From assembly GCA_020048405.1 (NCBI GenBank), contig JAIFMP010000038.1, positions 1 through 44,945 of the forward strand: DNA of 44,945 nt, given 5' to 3'. Each line of letters opens with the position of its first letter. Positions within the stretch are counted from its first letter, which is position 1. A program made the translations under genes and the position numbers. Shown here in pieces: positions 8,274 through 16,121 of the stretch. Source of the DNA: Hydrogenophaga sp. (GTDB taxonomy: Bacteria; Pseudomonadota; Gammaproteobacteria; Burkholderiales; Burkholderiaceae_C). Below the pieces are notes generated by a model that saw only the letters and a list, made by a program, of their open reading frames with translations, was not told the DNA's origin and did no database searches.

Positions 8274-9073
8274 AGCTCAACATTGTTCCGGCCCGGACAG
8301 GTTGGTTGTGGGTCAAACTGGGCATCCGCACCTTCGCGCGTCAGCCACTGGCCATGAGTGGGTTGTTCCTTTTGTTCATGGGTCTGGTGTCTTTGCTGTC
8401 GGTGATTCCCGTGTTGGGCAGCGTCGTATCACTGGCTTTGTTGCCCGCCGCGACACTCGGGCTGATGGCTGCCGCACGCATGGCCTCGGACGGTACTTTT
8501 CCCATGCCAACCGTGCTGGCCACCGCGTTCAGTGCGGGCAAAGAACGACGCGTGGCCATGCTCAAGCTGGGCGTTTTTTATGCCGTGGGCTTTCTGGGTG
8601 TGATCGCAGCCACCGCACTCATGGACGGCGGTTCGTTCGCCGAGGTTTACCTCAATGGCAAGCCCCTGACCGAAGAACTGACCCAGGACGACGGTTTTCG
8701 CAACGCCATGTGGGTGGGCATGGCGCTTTACCTGCCTTTGGCGATGGCCTTCTGGCACGCGCCTGCGCTCGTGCACTGGCATGGAGTGGAGCCTGGCAAA
8801 AGCCTTTTCTTCAGCCTGATGGCCTGCTGGCGCAACAAAGCGGCACTGCTCGTGTTCGGCCTGTGCTGGTTGGGAGTGTTCATGGTGGGCGGGTTGGTCA
8901 TCAGCGTGCTCGCCGGGCTGACAGGTGGACAGGCATTTGCCAATGCGCTGGTTTTGCCGGCCGTGATGGTGATGGCGTCGATGTTTTTCACCTCGGTTTA
9001 CTTCACTTTCCGCGACAGCTTCACCGATGATTCGCCCCAACACCGCGAACTTGCCCAAGGAGGCCATCCATGA
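8270..9073 (+). CDS. BPSS1780-family inner-membrane protein
   Basis: A 267-residue very hydrophobic protein. The N-terminus (VPARTGWLWVKLGIRTFARQ) and the following membrane segment (PLAMSGLFLLFMGLVSLLSV) match what is annotated in Burkholderiales as the BPSS1780 family. About six membrane segments can be counted (near residues 25-50, 55-75, 100-120, 150-170, 190-215 and 225-250). No enzymatic motif is seen. It overlaps thrB by four bases and overlaps the next gene by four bases, so all three are probably read from one mRNA. Function unknown; the link to a FecR-like exported protein downstream hints at an envelope role, which is inference. Confidence 0.8.
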   Translation: MKLNIVPARTGWLWVKLGIRTFARQPLAMSGLFLLFMGLVSLLSVIPVLGSVVSLALLPAATLGLMAAARMASDGTFPMPTVLATAFSAGKERRVAMLKLGVFYAVGFLGVIAATALMDGGSFAEVYLNGKPLTEELTQDDGFRNAMWVGMALYLPLAMAFWHAPALVHWHGVEPGKSLFFSLMACWRNKAALLVFGLCWLGVFMVGGLVISVLAGLTGGQAFANALVLPAVMVMASMFFTSVYFTFRDSFTDDSPQHRELAQGGHP

Positions 9074-9774
9074 CACAACACATCAACCTCAGCCGCACCG
9101 ATAACGAGCTGACGTGGTTCCAGCGCCGACAGACGCTGCAAGCCGCTGCCGCGTGGGTGGCCACTGGCGGCTGGACCGCTGCGCATGCGCAGCAACGCAG
9201 CAACATCGTGGAAATGGTGGGAGATACACTGCTCAACGGTGGCCGCCTCGCCCCGGGGCAAACCGTTCAAACCGGTGACGTACTGGAAACCGGGCCCGAC
9301 TCGCGCATCGTGTTTGTGATTGGCAACTCGTCTTTCCACGTGCGCCAAAATTCCCGCTTGGCCGTGGAGCGTGGCGATACCTTGAACGCGGTGAGCTTGC
9401 TCAGGTTGCTGACTGGAGCGGTCATCAGCGTGTGGGGGAAAGGCAGCGCACGCCGCATTGTCACCCCCACGTTGACTGCGGGCATCAGGGGCACCGGGGT
9501 GTATACCGAGATTTTTGCCAAACAAAACAACCGCAGTTATTTTTGCAACTGCTACGGCACGGTGGACCTGGCCACTCAATCCGACAAACGCACGTCCACC
9601 ACCGAATACCACGAAGCCGTGTGGGCCGACCAACGGGACGGAGCGGTGGTACTGAGTTCCGCACGCGCCATCAACCACACGGATGAAGAGCTGGAGTTTC
9701 TGGCCAGGTTGGTGGACCAGCGCACCGCGTGGCAAATCAGCGGCAACAAAGGCACCAAGGACGGGTACTACTGA
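9070..9774 (+). CDS. FecR-domain-like exported protein
   Basis: 234 residues. Residues about 17-41 (FQRRQTLQAAAAWVATGGW then TAAHAQ) look like a signal peptide with an RR pair, possibly Tat. The mature part follows the FecR beta-domain pattern: VGDTLLNGGRLAPGQTVQTG, then DSRIVFVIGNSSFHVRQNSR and a closing RIVTPTLTAGIRGTGVY. A CNC cysteine pair lies near residue 160 (YFCNCYGTVDLA). Classical FecR proteins pass iron signals to sigma factors, but soluble FecR-fold proteins without a sigma gene, as here, have other unknown roles. ATGA overlap with the upstream membrane protein gene shows coupling. Confidence 0.72.
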   Translation: MTQHINLSRTDNELTWFQRRQTLQAAAAWVATGGWTAAHAQQRSNIVEMVGDTLLNGGRLAPGQTVQTGDVLETGPDSRIVFVIGNSSFHVRQNSRLAVERGDTLNAVSLLRLLTGAVISVWGKGSARRIVTPTLTAGIRGTGVYTEIFAKQNNRSYFCNCYGTVDLATQSDKRTSTTEYHEAVWADQRDGAVVLSSARAINHTDEELEFLARLVDQRTAWQISGNKGTKDGYY

Positions 9775-9955
9775 AGCGCCGGGCTGTTGCAAGGCCCCTA
9801 CAAAAGCGATCTGTCTGGCGAAGTTGCTGCGTTCGAAGTGGTCCAGCGGTGTGGGATGCCTCCAAATGGCCGGTCCTTGGTTCATAATTAATTTTCGATG
9901 TTTGCTCCAGGGCAGCGTCGTTCCACTGATTCACAAGCGCTCGGGAGTCAAAGCC
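9775..9955 (+). promoter_or_regulatory. Intergenic region with probable promoter for the lipoprotein pair
   Basis: 181 bases without a gene. There is an AT-rich patch (CATAATTAATTTTCGATG, about 9883-9900) after TTGGTT at about 9874, the only AT-rich stretch here, and so a likely promoter for the lipoprotein gene starting at 9956. No clear hairpin terminator follows the FecR-like gene. Confidence 0.35.
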
Positions 9956-10633
9956 TTGAAACACCTCACATCACAAGCTGGCGCACTGGCGCTCGTCGTT
10001 GCAGCACTGGCGGGTTGCGCCCAATCGCCCATTCCCGTGTCGGGCAATTTCGACCTGACCGAGCAGAAAAAAGTACGTTCTGCTGGCCATTGGCAAATCG
10101 TGGCACGCGACGCAGCCAAACAAACCCTGCGCATGTTGGACACGGCCGGTGTGGCGGCCAATGCGCGCTTGACCGTGGTGGTCCCCGACAAGGCAACGGT
10201 TTTTGAGAAAACGTTTTACGACATGCTGGTGACAGAGATCGTTCAAACCGGTCGCCGTGTCACCGCCAGCGAACAAAACCCCCTTCAGCTGAACTACACC
10301 GTGCAATTGGTGGTGCACAACAGCCCACGGCCACATTTCGTGCCGGGCTTTTACACCGCTTTGGCAGCCGGTGTGTCGGCCGCCTATGGCTTGCACACAG
10401 CACACCTGGACACGCAGTTGCTCGGTGGCATCGCTCTGGCCGGAGCGGCCGACTACGGCAGCAGCGTGTATTCGGGCGGTCCCACACACACCGAACTGGT
10501 GCTGACCACGTCTGCCGGTACACCCGACCAGATCCTGTCGCGCAAAACCGATGTGTATTACATCGAAAACGTGGATTCCACCCTGTTCAAGCAGGCCCCT
10601 GAGTACAAAACCCTGAAGGTGGTGAGCCAATGA
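9956..10633 (+). CDS. Putative lipoprotein of unknown function (TTG start)
   Basis: 225 residues if translation starts at the TTG at 9956, which has GGGAG 8 bases upstream; no ATG or GTG in this frame would give the clear lipoprotein signal that begins here (KHLTSQAGALALVVAALAGC, lipobox LAGC). The next residues (AQSPIPVS) carry no Asp at +2, so outer-membrane sorting is expected. The mature domain has no recognised motif. A Gly/Ala-rich stretch (TALAAGVSAAYG to LLGGIALAGAADYG) could be a glycine-zipper-like hairpin. It overlaps the FlgO-type gene by ATGA, so the two products are made together. I do not recognise the family. Confidence 0.72.
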   Translation: MKHLTSQAGALALVVAALAGCAQSPIPVSGNFDLTEQKKVRSAGHWQIVARDAAKQTLRMLDTAGVAANARLTVVVPDKATVFEKTFYDMLVTEIVQTGRRVTASEQNPLQLNYTVQLVVHNSPRPHFVPGFYTALAAGVSAAYGLHTAHLDTQLLGGIALAGAADYGSSVYSGGPTHTELVLTTSAGTPDQILSRKTDVYYIENVDSTLFKQAPEYKTLKVVSQ

Positions 10634-11190
10634 ACCGTTCACTTCTGGTGTGTGCCGCAATGGCATCGGCGCTGCTGGCCGGGTGCAGCACCAACAGCAA
10701 CTCTGCCTACGTCAAGGCCGAGCCCACTTACGAAGACGCTGAGAAAAACCCCTTTGTCAGCTCAAACCGTGATGCCGTGCAAAAGCTGCTCACAGGCTTG
10801 GACATCAAGGAATACCAGCGCACCCCGATGCTGGTGGCCACAGTGGTCAATGTGAACGACCTGCGCAAGACTGCCCCCCTGGGCCGCACGCTGTCAGAGC
10901 AATACGCCTCGCACCTGGTGAACAGTGGTTTGCTGGTGAAAGAACTGAAACTGCGCGGCGACATCTTTGTGCGGGAAGAAACCGGCGAACTCATGCTGTC
11001 GCGCGAGTTGAAAGACATCGCCAAACTGCACAGCGCGGGTGTCGTGCTGGTGGGCACGTACTCACAGGCCGCCAATGCCACGTTTGTCAGCCTTAAACTG
11101 GTGATGACTGACACAGGCCAGATCATTCGCGGCCATGACTACACCTTGCCCAACAATGCCGACGTAAATAAGCTGCTCTCGGTCAAGTGA
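10630..11190 (+). CDS. FlgO-domain outer-membrane lipoprotein
   Basis: 186 residues with a lipoprotein signal (ASALLAGC, Cys near residue 19). The mature part contains the FlgO pattern: TPMLVATVVNVNDLRKTAPL, then GRTLSEQYASHLVNSG, then VGTYSQAANATFVSLKLV. In Vibrio, FlgO is an outer-membrane protein needed for flagellar stability, but FlgO-fold lipoproteins also occur away from flagellar genes, as here, with no known role. The start overlaps the previous stop (ATGA). A strong terminator follows. Confidence 0.8.
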   Translation: MNRSLLVCAAMASALLAGCSTNSNSAYVKAEPTYEDAEKNPFVSSNRDAVQKLLTGLDIKEYQRTPMLVATVVNVNDLRKTAPLGRTLSEQYASHLVNSGLLVKELKLRGDIFVREETGELMLSRELKDIAKLHSAGVVLVGTYSQAANATFVSLKLVMTDTGQIIRGHDYTLPNNADVNKLLSVK

Positions 11191-11212
11191 CAGTGAGTGC
11201 AGCCAAACCCCG

Positions 11213-11237
11213 AAAAGCCCCGACAGGGGCTTTTTTT
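11213..11237 (+). terminator. Intrinsic terminator after the lipoprotein pair (bidirectional)
   Basis: AAAAGCCCC, loop GACA, GGGGCTTTT, then further T residues. The stem is flanked by A and T runs, so it can also end transcripts arriving from the arsJ side. Confidence 0.88.
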
Positions 11238-11284
11238 ATGGGTTTGACAGAAGGACATGCGTCTGTGCCGGATCTGCGCGGCGG

Positions 11285-12471
11285 TCACGAGTGCTTTGTA
11301 GATTCAGCCTGGCACTGCATGGGCAACTTCAAGGTCATCAACCAGCACAGACCCAGCATGACGGCTGACCCCACCAGCGCGTACAACAGTCCGCCCCATT
11401 GGTAAAGCAGACCCGACAGCAAGGTGCCCAAAAAGCGGCCCAGCGCGTTCGCGGCGTAGTAAAAGCCCACGTCTTCCGCCGCCTTCTCCGAGCCCGCGTA
11501 GGCGAGAACCAGGTAGGAGTGGACTGACGAATTCACCGCAAACGCAAACCCGAATAGGCCCAGCCCACCCACCACCACCCATTGGAGGTGCGGCACATCA
11601 GCCACCACAGCGGCAGCCAGCCCCACAGGCACCAGCGCCAACGCGGCAGACCACCAGCGGGCGGCCGGCACCTCGTTGCTCAGGCCGTCTGCGCTGCGTT
11701 TCACTAGCCGATGGTCCAGGCGGCCAGGAAGCCGCCGACCATGGTGAACGTCCAACCCTGCGAATACAAAAACACCGGCACGCCCACCACAAACCACACG
11801 TCGCGTGCGCCGAACAGCGCCACACGGGCCGCAGCCAGCGCGTTGATGCCCGCGTTTTTGGCAAACAGCTCTTTGGCCGATTTGGAGGCCTTGGCCTTGC
11901 CCATCATGGGCGGCAGCGAGGCCACCACACCCACCAGCACCAGGGCCAGCAAGCCCGCCATCGCCCAAAGTGCGTGGGCAAAACCCAGCGCATCGAGCAG
12001 CAGGCCGCCCAGGAAAAAGCCCACACCCTTCATGGCGTTTTTGCTGCCGGTGAACCAGGCCACCCACTTGAACAACTGTCCAGCGCCCTGTTCTTTGGCC
12101 TGCGCCGCAGTGACCTTGATGGCCGATTTGCTGGCGGTTTTGGTCAGGTCTTTGGCCACGCCGCAAATGCCCTGCGCCACCACCACCCAGGCCACCGACA
12201 TGGCCGCCGTCCACGCCGGGTTGATGATCTGCGTCACCAGCCCCACCGTCAGCATGCGGGCAATGCCGTAGCGCGTGGCCAGCCAGCCACCGATCAGGTT
12301 GGCCACCACGCCTGCAGCCTCGTACAGCAGAAACAAAAAAGCCAGCGTGAACGGCGAGTAGCCCAGCTTGTAAAAGTGCAGCAGCACCAACATGCGCAGT
12401 GCGCCGTCGGTCAGCGTGAAGCCCCAATACGCGGCGGTGACGATGGCGTAGTTGCGCTCGGCAGCGCTCAT
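11285..12471 (-). pseudogene. arsJ: Organoarsenical efflux MFS transporter ArsJ, frame-disrupted
   Basis: The first ~255 codons (start ATG 12471, MSAAERNYAIVTAAYWGFTL) encode the N-terminal half of an MFS protein with typical ArsJ text (DGALRMLVLLHFYKLGYSPF) and stop at 11704 after GGFLAAWTIG. The C-terminal half continues in another frame (LVKRSADGLSNEVPAARWW to LGRFLGTLLSGLLYQWGGL) and stops at 11285. Homologues as I recall them have about 10 residues (YG..VQA..AP) at the join, so a deletion of roughly 28-31 bases is inferred rather than a single-base slip. ArsJ exports 1-arseno-3-phosphoglycerate made by the partner GAPDH, whose gene is immediately upstream. A GTG at 12483 is an alternative start. 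As sequenced, the transporter would be non-functional. Confidence 0.82.
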
Positions 12472-12483
12472 CTGGAGCGCCAC

Positions 12484-13520
12484 TTAGATGCCCACAGCTT
12501 GCATGTGGCAGGCCAGGTCCACCATGCGGGTGGCATAGCCCATTTCGTTGTCGTACCAGGCGTACACCTTCAGCAGCGTGCCGTCGGTCACCATGGTGGA
12601 CAGACCATCAACGATGCTGCTGCGTGTGTCGCGGGCGTAGTCGGCGCTGACCAATGGCAAAGGCTCGTAACCCAGGATGCCCGCCAGCGGCGAACCGGGC
12701 TGCGCGGCTTCGGCAAACAGGGCGTTGACTTCTTCGGCGGTGGTGGCGCGGTTCAGCTCGAACACACAATCGGTCAGCGATGCATTCAGCGCAGGCACGC
12801 GCACGGCGTGGCCGTTGAGCTTGCCTTTCAGCTCGGGGTAAATCAGGGCAATGGCCGTGGCGCTGCCCGTGCTGGTGGGGGCCAGGTTGACCATGGCGCT
12901 GCGAGCGCGGCGCAGGTCTTTGTGCGGGGCATCGACCACCAGGTTGGTGTTGGTGGGGTTGTGCAGCGTGGTGATCTGGCCGTGTTTGATGCCCAGCGCC
13001 TCGTGCACCACCTTCACCACCGGAGCCAGGCAGTTGGTGGTGCAACTGGCTGCGGTCACGATGTGGTTCACCGCCGGGTCATACAAGTGGTGGTTAACCC
13101 CCACCACGATGTTCAGCACGCCGCCCACCTTCACCGGGGCGGCCACGATGACGCGTTTGGCCCCACGATCCAGGTGGCCTTGCAGGGTTTCGGGCGTGAG
13201 GAATTTGCCGGTGCATTCCAGCACCACGTCCACATCCATGTCACCCCAAGGAATATCGGATGCTGCGGCGTGCTGGGTGAAGCCCAGATGCGGATGCGGT
13301 CGGCACTTTCAGCGGCAATGTCACCACGCCAGCGGCCCTGCACGGTGTCGAACTGCACCAGGTGCGCGGTGGACTCGGCGTTGCCCTTGATTTCGTTCAG
13401 GTGCACCACCTGCAGGCGGTTGCCTGCGCGGGGGTCGTCGTGCGGGCGGTCCACCGCGCCAAATGCGGCGCGCAGCGCCAACCTGCCCATGCGGCCCATG
13501 CCATTGATACCGACTTTCAT
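12484..13520 (-). pseudogene. gapdh: ArsJ-associated glyceraldehyde-3-phosphate dehydrogenase, single-base frameshift
   Basis: Start ATG 13520 has GGAG upstream. The NAD-binding half (MKVGINGMGRMGRLALRAAF) is in one frame up to about 13287. The catalytic half ([20 protein letters not shown], active-site [24 protein letters not shown]) is in another. Reading GGC TTC ACC CAG CAC across the join restores a normal family segment ([16 protein letters not shown]), so one base is missing in or next to the CCC run at 13283-13285 (a G run on the coding strand). With the frame restored the protein is about 345 residues. In arsenate resistance this enzyme forms 1-arseno-3-phosphoglycerate for ArsJ export; the adjacent arsJ supports that role over glycolysis. 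Confidence 0.85.
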
Positions 13521-13541
13521 GTGGTGCTCCTGCTTCCATTC

Positions 13542-13561
13542 ATTTCAATAACGATTGAAAT
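13542..13561. promoter_or_regulatory. Perfect inverted repeat upstream of gapdh-arsJ, candidate ArsR-type operator
   Basis: ATTTCAAT, AACG, ATTGAAAT: a perfect 8-bp dyad 21 bases before the gapdh start codon on the minus strand. AT-rich TTCAA/TTGAA dyads in front of arsenic genes are the usual kind of ArsR/SmtB repressor site. No arsR gene is in the window, so the regulator would act from elsewhere. Confidence 0.55.
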
Positions 13562-13600
13562 TTAGTGGATTTTTGTGACAAAACGGTGAAACCAAAGGGC

Positions 13601-13834
13601 TCAGGAGCTCAGCCACTGTTCGACTTTGTCGCGGCTGGGCACGCCACCTGCATGCACTACCTTGCCGTTGATGACCACGCCGGGGGTGCTCATCACGCCG
13701 TAGCCCATGATGGCGCGGATGTCTTCTACCTTTTCAAGCTTTACGGCCAAGCCTTGGGCCTTGGCTACATCTTCAATGAGCGTGATGGTGTTTTTGCAGT
13801 AGGCACAGCCGGTGCCCAATACCTTGATGTCCAT
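13601..13834 (-). CDS. Small thioredoxin-fold protein (redox-active disulfide protein 2 / TM0996 type)
   Basis: 77 residues; start ATG 13834 with GGAGAA before it. CAYC (residues about 10-13) is the redox CxxC; the cis-Pro loop STPGVVINGKVVHAGGVPS follows. This is the size and layout of the TM0996/MTH895 glutaredoxin-like family, which commonly sits beside ArsP-type permeases and arsenic genes and is thought to supply thiol-disulfide exchange. It lies between the metallo-hydrolase gene and gapdh; a terminator-like hairpin stands upstream and an ArsR-like dyad downstream, so it may not belong to a single transcript with either. Confidence 0.88.
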   Translation of the reverse strand: MDIKVLGTGCAYCKNTITLIEDVAKAQGLAVKLEKVEDIRAIMGYGVMSTPGVVINGKVVHAGGVPSRDKVEQWLSS

Positions 13835-13847
13835 GGTTTCTCCTAAA

Positions 13848-13886
13848 ATTAGATAGCTGCCTGAGCAATATCAAATTGCTAAAAAG
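13848..13886 (-). repeat. Dispersed short repeat, copy C (inverted, degenerate)
   Basis: AAATTAGATAGCT ends at 13858 and matches the A-rich/AGCTA half of the family; 16 bases later only ATTGCTA is seen instead of CAAGCGC. A short dyad (AGCAAT, ATCAA, ATTGCT at 13864-13880) lies inside. A diverged copy at best. Confidence 0.3.
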
Positions 13887-13913
13887 CACAAAATAACCTC
13901 AAATTTGTGCTTA
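13881..13913 (-). terminator. Terminator-like hairpin at the end of the MBL-fold gene
   Basis: AAGCACAAA (13884-13892) pairs with TTTGTGCTT (13904-13912). Read on the minus strand, the stem is followed by TTTTA. It overlaps the stop codon of the metallo-hydrolase gene and could reduce read-through into the thioredoxin-fold gene. Confidence 0.5.
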
Positions 13914-14855
13914 CTCCTGTTCCATCTCCAGGTAGGTGCGGTTGGCCAGTTGGGGCAACCACACATCCACATGCTTGAGGTGTTTGAAAGGGGTGGCGTC
14001 AAAACTTTTCACGGTCACGCCGATGTCGGTGCCCGCCTCCACCGCTTGGCCCATGTGGGCGCGCAGCGCCTTCAGCAGGTTGCCGGTGTCCCGCTGGGCC
14101 TGGGCCAGGGTGGTGACGTTGCCATGGCCGGGCACCACCACTTTGGGGCTGAGCGCTTCCAGCGCCTCGAAGCTGGCCACCCAGGCCTTGGTTTTGCTGA
14201 CGGGGTGCAGGCCCAGGATGCGGTCGGTGTAGACCACATCACCGGTGAACACCACGCCGGTGGCGGGCAGGTACACCAGCATGTCGCCGGGGGTGTGGCC
14301 GCCGTTGCGGTGCACAAACTGCAGCTTCACGTCGCCAAAGTCCAACGTGTTGTCGGTGCCTTGCAGCCAGCGAGTGGGGTAAACAAACTCGGTGCCGTCC
14401 TGCTTGTCTTTCAGCACCGGGGCATTGGCCTTCAAGTGCTCAGGGCCACGCGCTTTCATGTCGGCCTGGGCGTTGGCGTGCGCAATGATCTCGGCGCCCT
14501 GCCCTTTGAAGTAGCCGTTGCCCAGCCAGCGGTGGTCTTGCCCGCCGGTGTTCACCACCCACTTGATGGGCTGCGGCGTCACGGCCTTGGCTGCGGCAGC
14601 GATCGTGGCCCCGGTTTTGAAGGTGGCACCTGGGTCGATCAGCACCGCCCCGGCAGGGGTGACCACCAGGCCAATGTTGGCGTTCAGCGCTTCGTTGTCA
14701 TACGTGCGGCCTTCGGTGTCGCCCACGTAGGCGTACACGCCAGGGGCCACGGGCTTGAAGGTGATGTCCACCGCGTGGGCGGCCCACGCAAGCGACAAAC
14801 CGCCAGCCAGGACGGCTGTGTGGGCGAAGGATTTTAAAAAAGGTCGGCGTTGCAT
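13911..14855 (-). CDS. MBL-fold metallo-hydrolase-like protein with a non-canonical metal motif
   Basis: 314 residues from ATG 14855 (GGAGAC upstream); an upstream start is possible but less likely. It begins MQRRPFLKSFAHTAVLAGG, a Tat-like or Sec signal ending near AAHAVD, so it is probably periplasmic. The fold is metallo-beta-lactamase: NIGLVVTPAGAVLIDPGATF, GGHTPGDMLVYLPATGVVFT, GDVVYTDR and PGHGN are recognisable. However, where the family has HxHxDH after an NT turn, this protein has NTGGQDHRWLGN (near residue 105), so the first metal site is altered. It lies between an ArsP-type permease and a thioredoxin-fold protein, which suggests a thiol- or metalloid-linked role; the substrate is unknown. 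Confidence 0.82.
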   Translation of the reverse strand: MQRRPFLKSFAHTAVLAGGLSLAWAAHAVDITFKPVAPGVYAYVGDTEGRTYDNEALNANIGLVVTPAGAVLIDPGATFKTGATIAAAAKAVTPQPIKWVVNTGGQDHRWLGNGYFKGQGAEIIAHANAQADMKARGPEHLKANAPVLKDKQDGTEFVYPTRWLQGTDNTLDFGDVKLQFVHRNGGHTPGDMLVYLPATGVVFTGDVVYTDRILGLHPVSKTKAWVASFEALEALSPKVVVPGHGNVTTLAQAQRDTGNLLKALRAHMGQAVEAGTDIGVTVKSFDATPFKHLKHVDVWLPQLANRTYLEMEQE

Positions 14856-14904
14856 CCAGTTGTCTCCAGTGTTTTTGTTGAGCAATACGAGGGAAAGGCG
14901 ACCG

Positions 14905-15975
14905 TCACAGCACGGCATTGAACACCCAACCCACCATCAGGATGCCGGACGCCACCACGGTCACGAAGACAGCGATCAAGCGCAGCTTGAGCACCTTGCG
15001 CAGAATGATCAGTTCGGGCAGCGACAGCGCAATCACACTCATCATGAAGGCCAGCACCGTGCCCAGCGCCGCACCTTTGGCCAGCAAGGCCTGAACGATG
15101 GGGATGACCCCCGCAGCGTTGGTGTACAGCGGCACACCCATCAGCACTGCGAGCGGCACCGACCACCAGACCTCTTTGCCCATGACGCTGGCCATCAGGT
15201 CTTGAGGGGCGTATCCGTGGATGCCTGCGCCAATGGCAATACCCGCCAGGATGTAGGGCCACACCTTGCCCACAATTTCTTTGACCGAGGCAAACCCGGC
15301 CTGCACGCGGTCGGCCAGAGTGGTTTGGCCAGGCTCGAAGTCGGCAGACATCTTGGGCATGTCGCGCACCCAGTCTTCCAGATGCGCTTCCATCTTCAGG
15401 CGGCCAATGACCCAGCCCGCCACAATCGCCACGCTCAGGCCCAGCCCCATGTAGAGCATCGCCACCTTCCAGCCAAACAGGCCAAAAAGCAAGGTCAGGG
15501 CCACTTCGTTGACCATCGGGGCTGAAATCAGGAACGAAAACGTCACCCCCAGCGGCACACCCGCCTGCACAAAGCCAATGAACAGCGGTACGGCAGAGCA
15601 ACTGCAAAAAGGGGTAACGATGCCCAGCGTGGCCGCCAGAACGTTGGCAACGCCTTCGCTGCGCCCGGCCAGCAGCGCTCGGGTGCGCTCGGGTGTGAAG
15701 TAGCTGTTGACCATGCCCATGACGAAAACCACCACCGTCAGCAGCATCAGCACCTTGGTGGTGTCGTAAAAGAAAAATTGCAGCGCACCGCCCAGGTGGC
15801 TCGCCCGGTCTACCGGCAACTGGGCCACCAGCCATTCAGAGGCAGGCACCAGCGTTTGGTACAGCGCCCACCAGAGTGCTGCGGCAATGGGCAAAAAAAT
15901 GCGAGGGTGCCGCAAAGGCCAGTCTTTGGCGAGTTTCAACCCGACGGGTTTGGAAGGCGAAGGAGCGGCTTTCAT
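14905..15975 (-). CDS. ArsP_1-family permease
   Basis: 356 residues from ATG 15975 (a GTG at 16011 is an alternative; neither has a clear ribosome site). Eight to ten membrane segments are visible. The family motif TPFCSCSAVPLFIGF (near residue 120) carries the Cys pair found in this permease group, and a second half motif (VPLYTNAAGVIPIVQALL) is present. Members are linked to organoarsenical or metal-ion efflux; trivalent organoarsenical export is established for ArsP in Campylobacter, while the YraQ-like branch is less clear. Its neighbours here (SigZ-type sigma upstream; MBL-fold, thioredoxin-fold and gapdh-arsJ downstream on the same strand) favour a metalloid or thiol-stress role. Confidence 0.87.
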   Translation of the reverse strand: MKAAPSPSKPVGLKLAKDWPLRHPRIFLPIAAALWWALYQTLVPASEWLVAQLPVDRASHLGGALQFFFYDTTKVLMLLTVVVFVMGMVNSYFTPERTRALLAGRSEGVANVLAATLGIVTPFCSCSAVPLFIGFVQAGVPLGVTFSFLISAPMVNEVALTLLFGLFGWKVAMLYMGLGLSVAIVAGWVIGRLKMEAHLEDWVRDMPKMSADFEPGQTTLADRVQAGFASVKEIVGKVWPYILAGIAIGAGIHGYAPQDLMASVMGKEVWWSVPLAVLMGVPLYTNAAGVIPIVQALLAKGAALGTVLAFMMSVIALSLPELIILRKVLKLRLIAVFVTVVASGILMVGWVFNAVL

Positions 15976-16121
15976 GCCAATGAAGACGAGCCAATCTGCA
16001 AAAGGATGCACACACGAACTGCGTTCGGCGCTCAGTTTACCAAGTCACCCCATACCACGCTCGCCAAAAAACTCATAATAAAATTGGCCATAGTGCATAT
16101 TCGATAACAACACTTAGCTAT
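15976..16121 (-). promoter_or_regulatory. Gap between sigma factor and permease genes
   Basis: 146 bases, unusually AT-rich in 16070-16135 (AATAAAATTGGCC, ATTCGATAAC). It may hold the permease promoter on the minus strand. GTTATCGAAT resembles half of the ArsR-like dyad seen at 13542, but I see no second half, so no operator is claimed. Confidence 0.3.

Noticed and set aside
11974-13551. Plus-strand frame opposite gapdh and arsJ
   Set aside because: Composition is that of an antisense shadow; the minus-strand genes are recognisable despite their frameshifts.
16093-16120. Possible repeat copy ending AGCTA at 16116
   Set aside because: The upstream half reads GTGCATA at the expected spacing; similarity is too weak.
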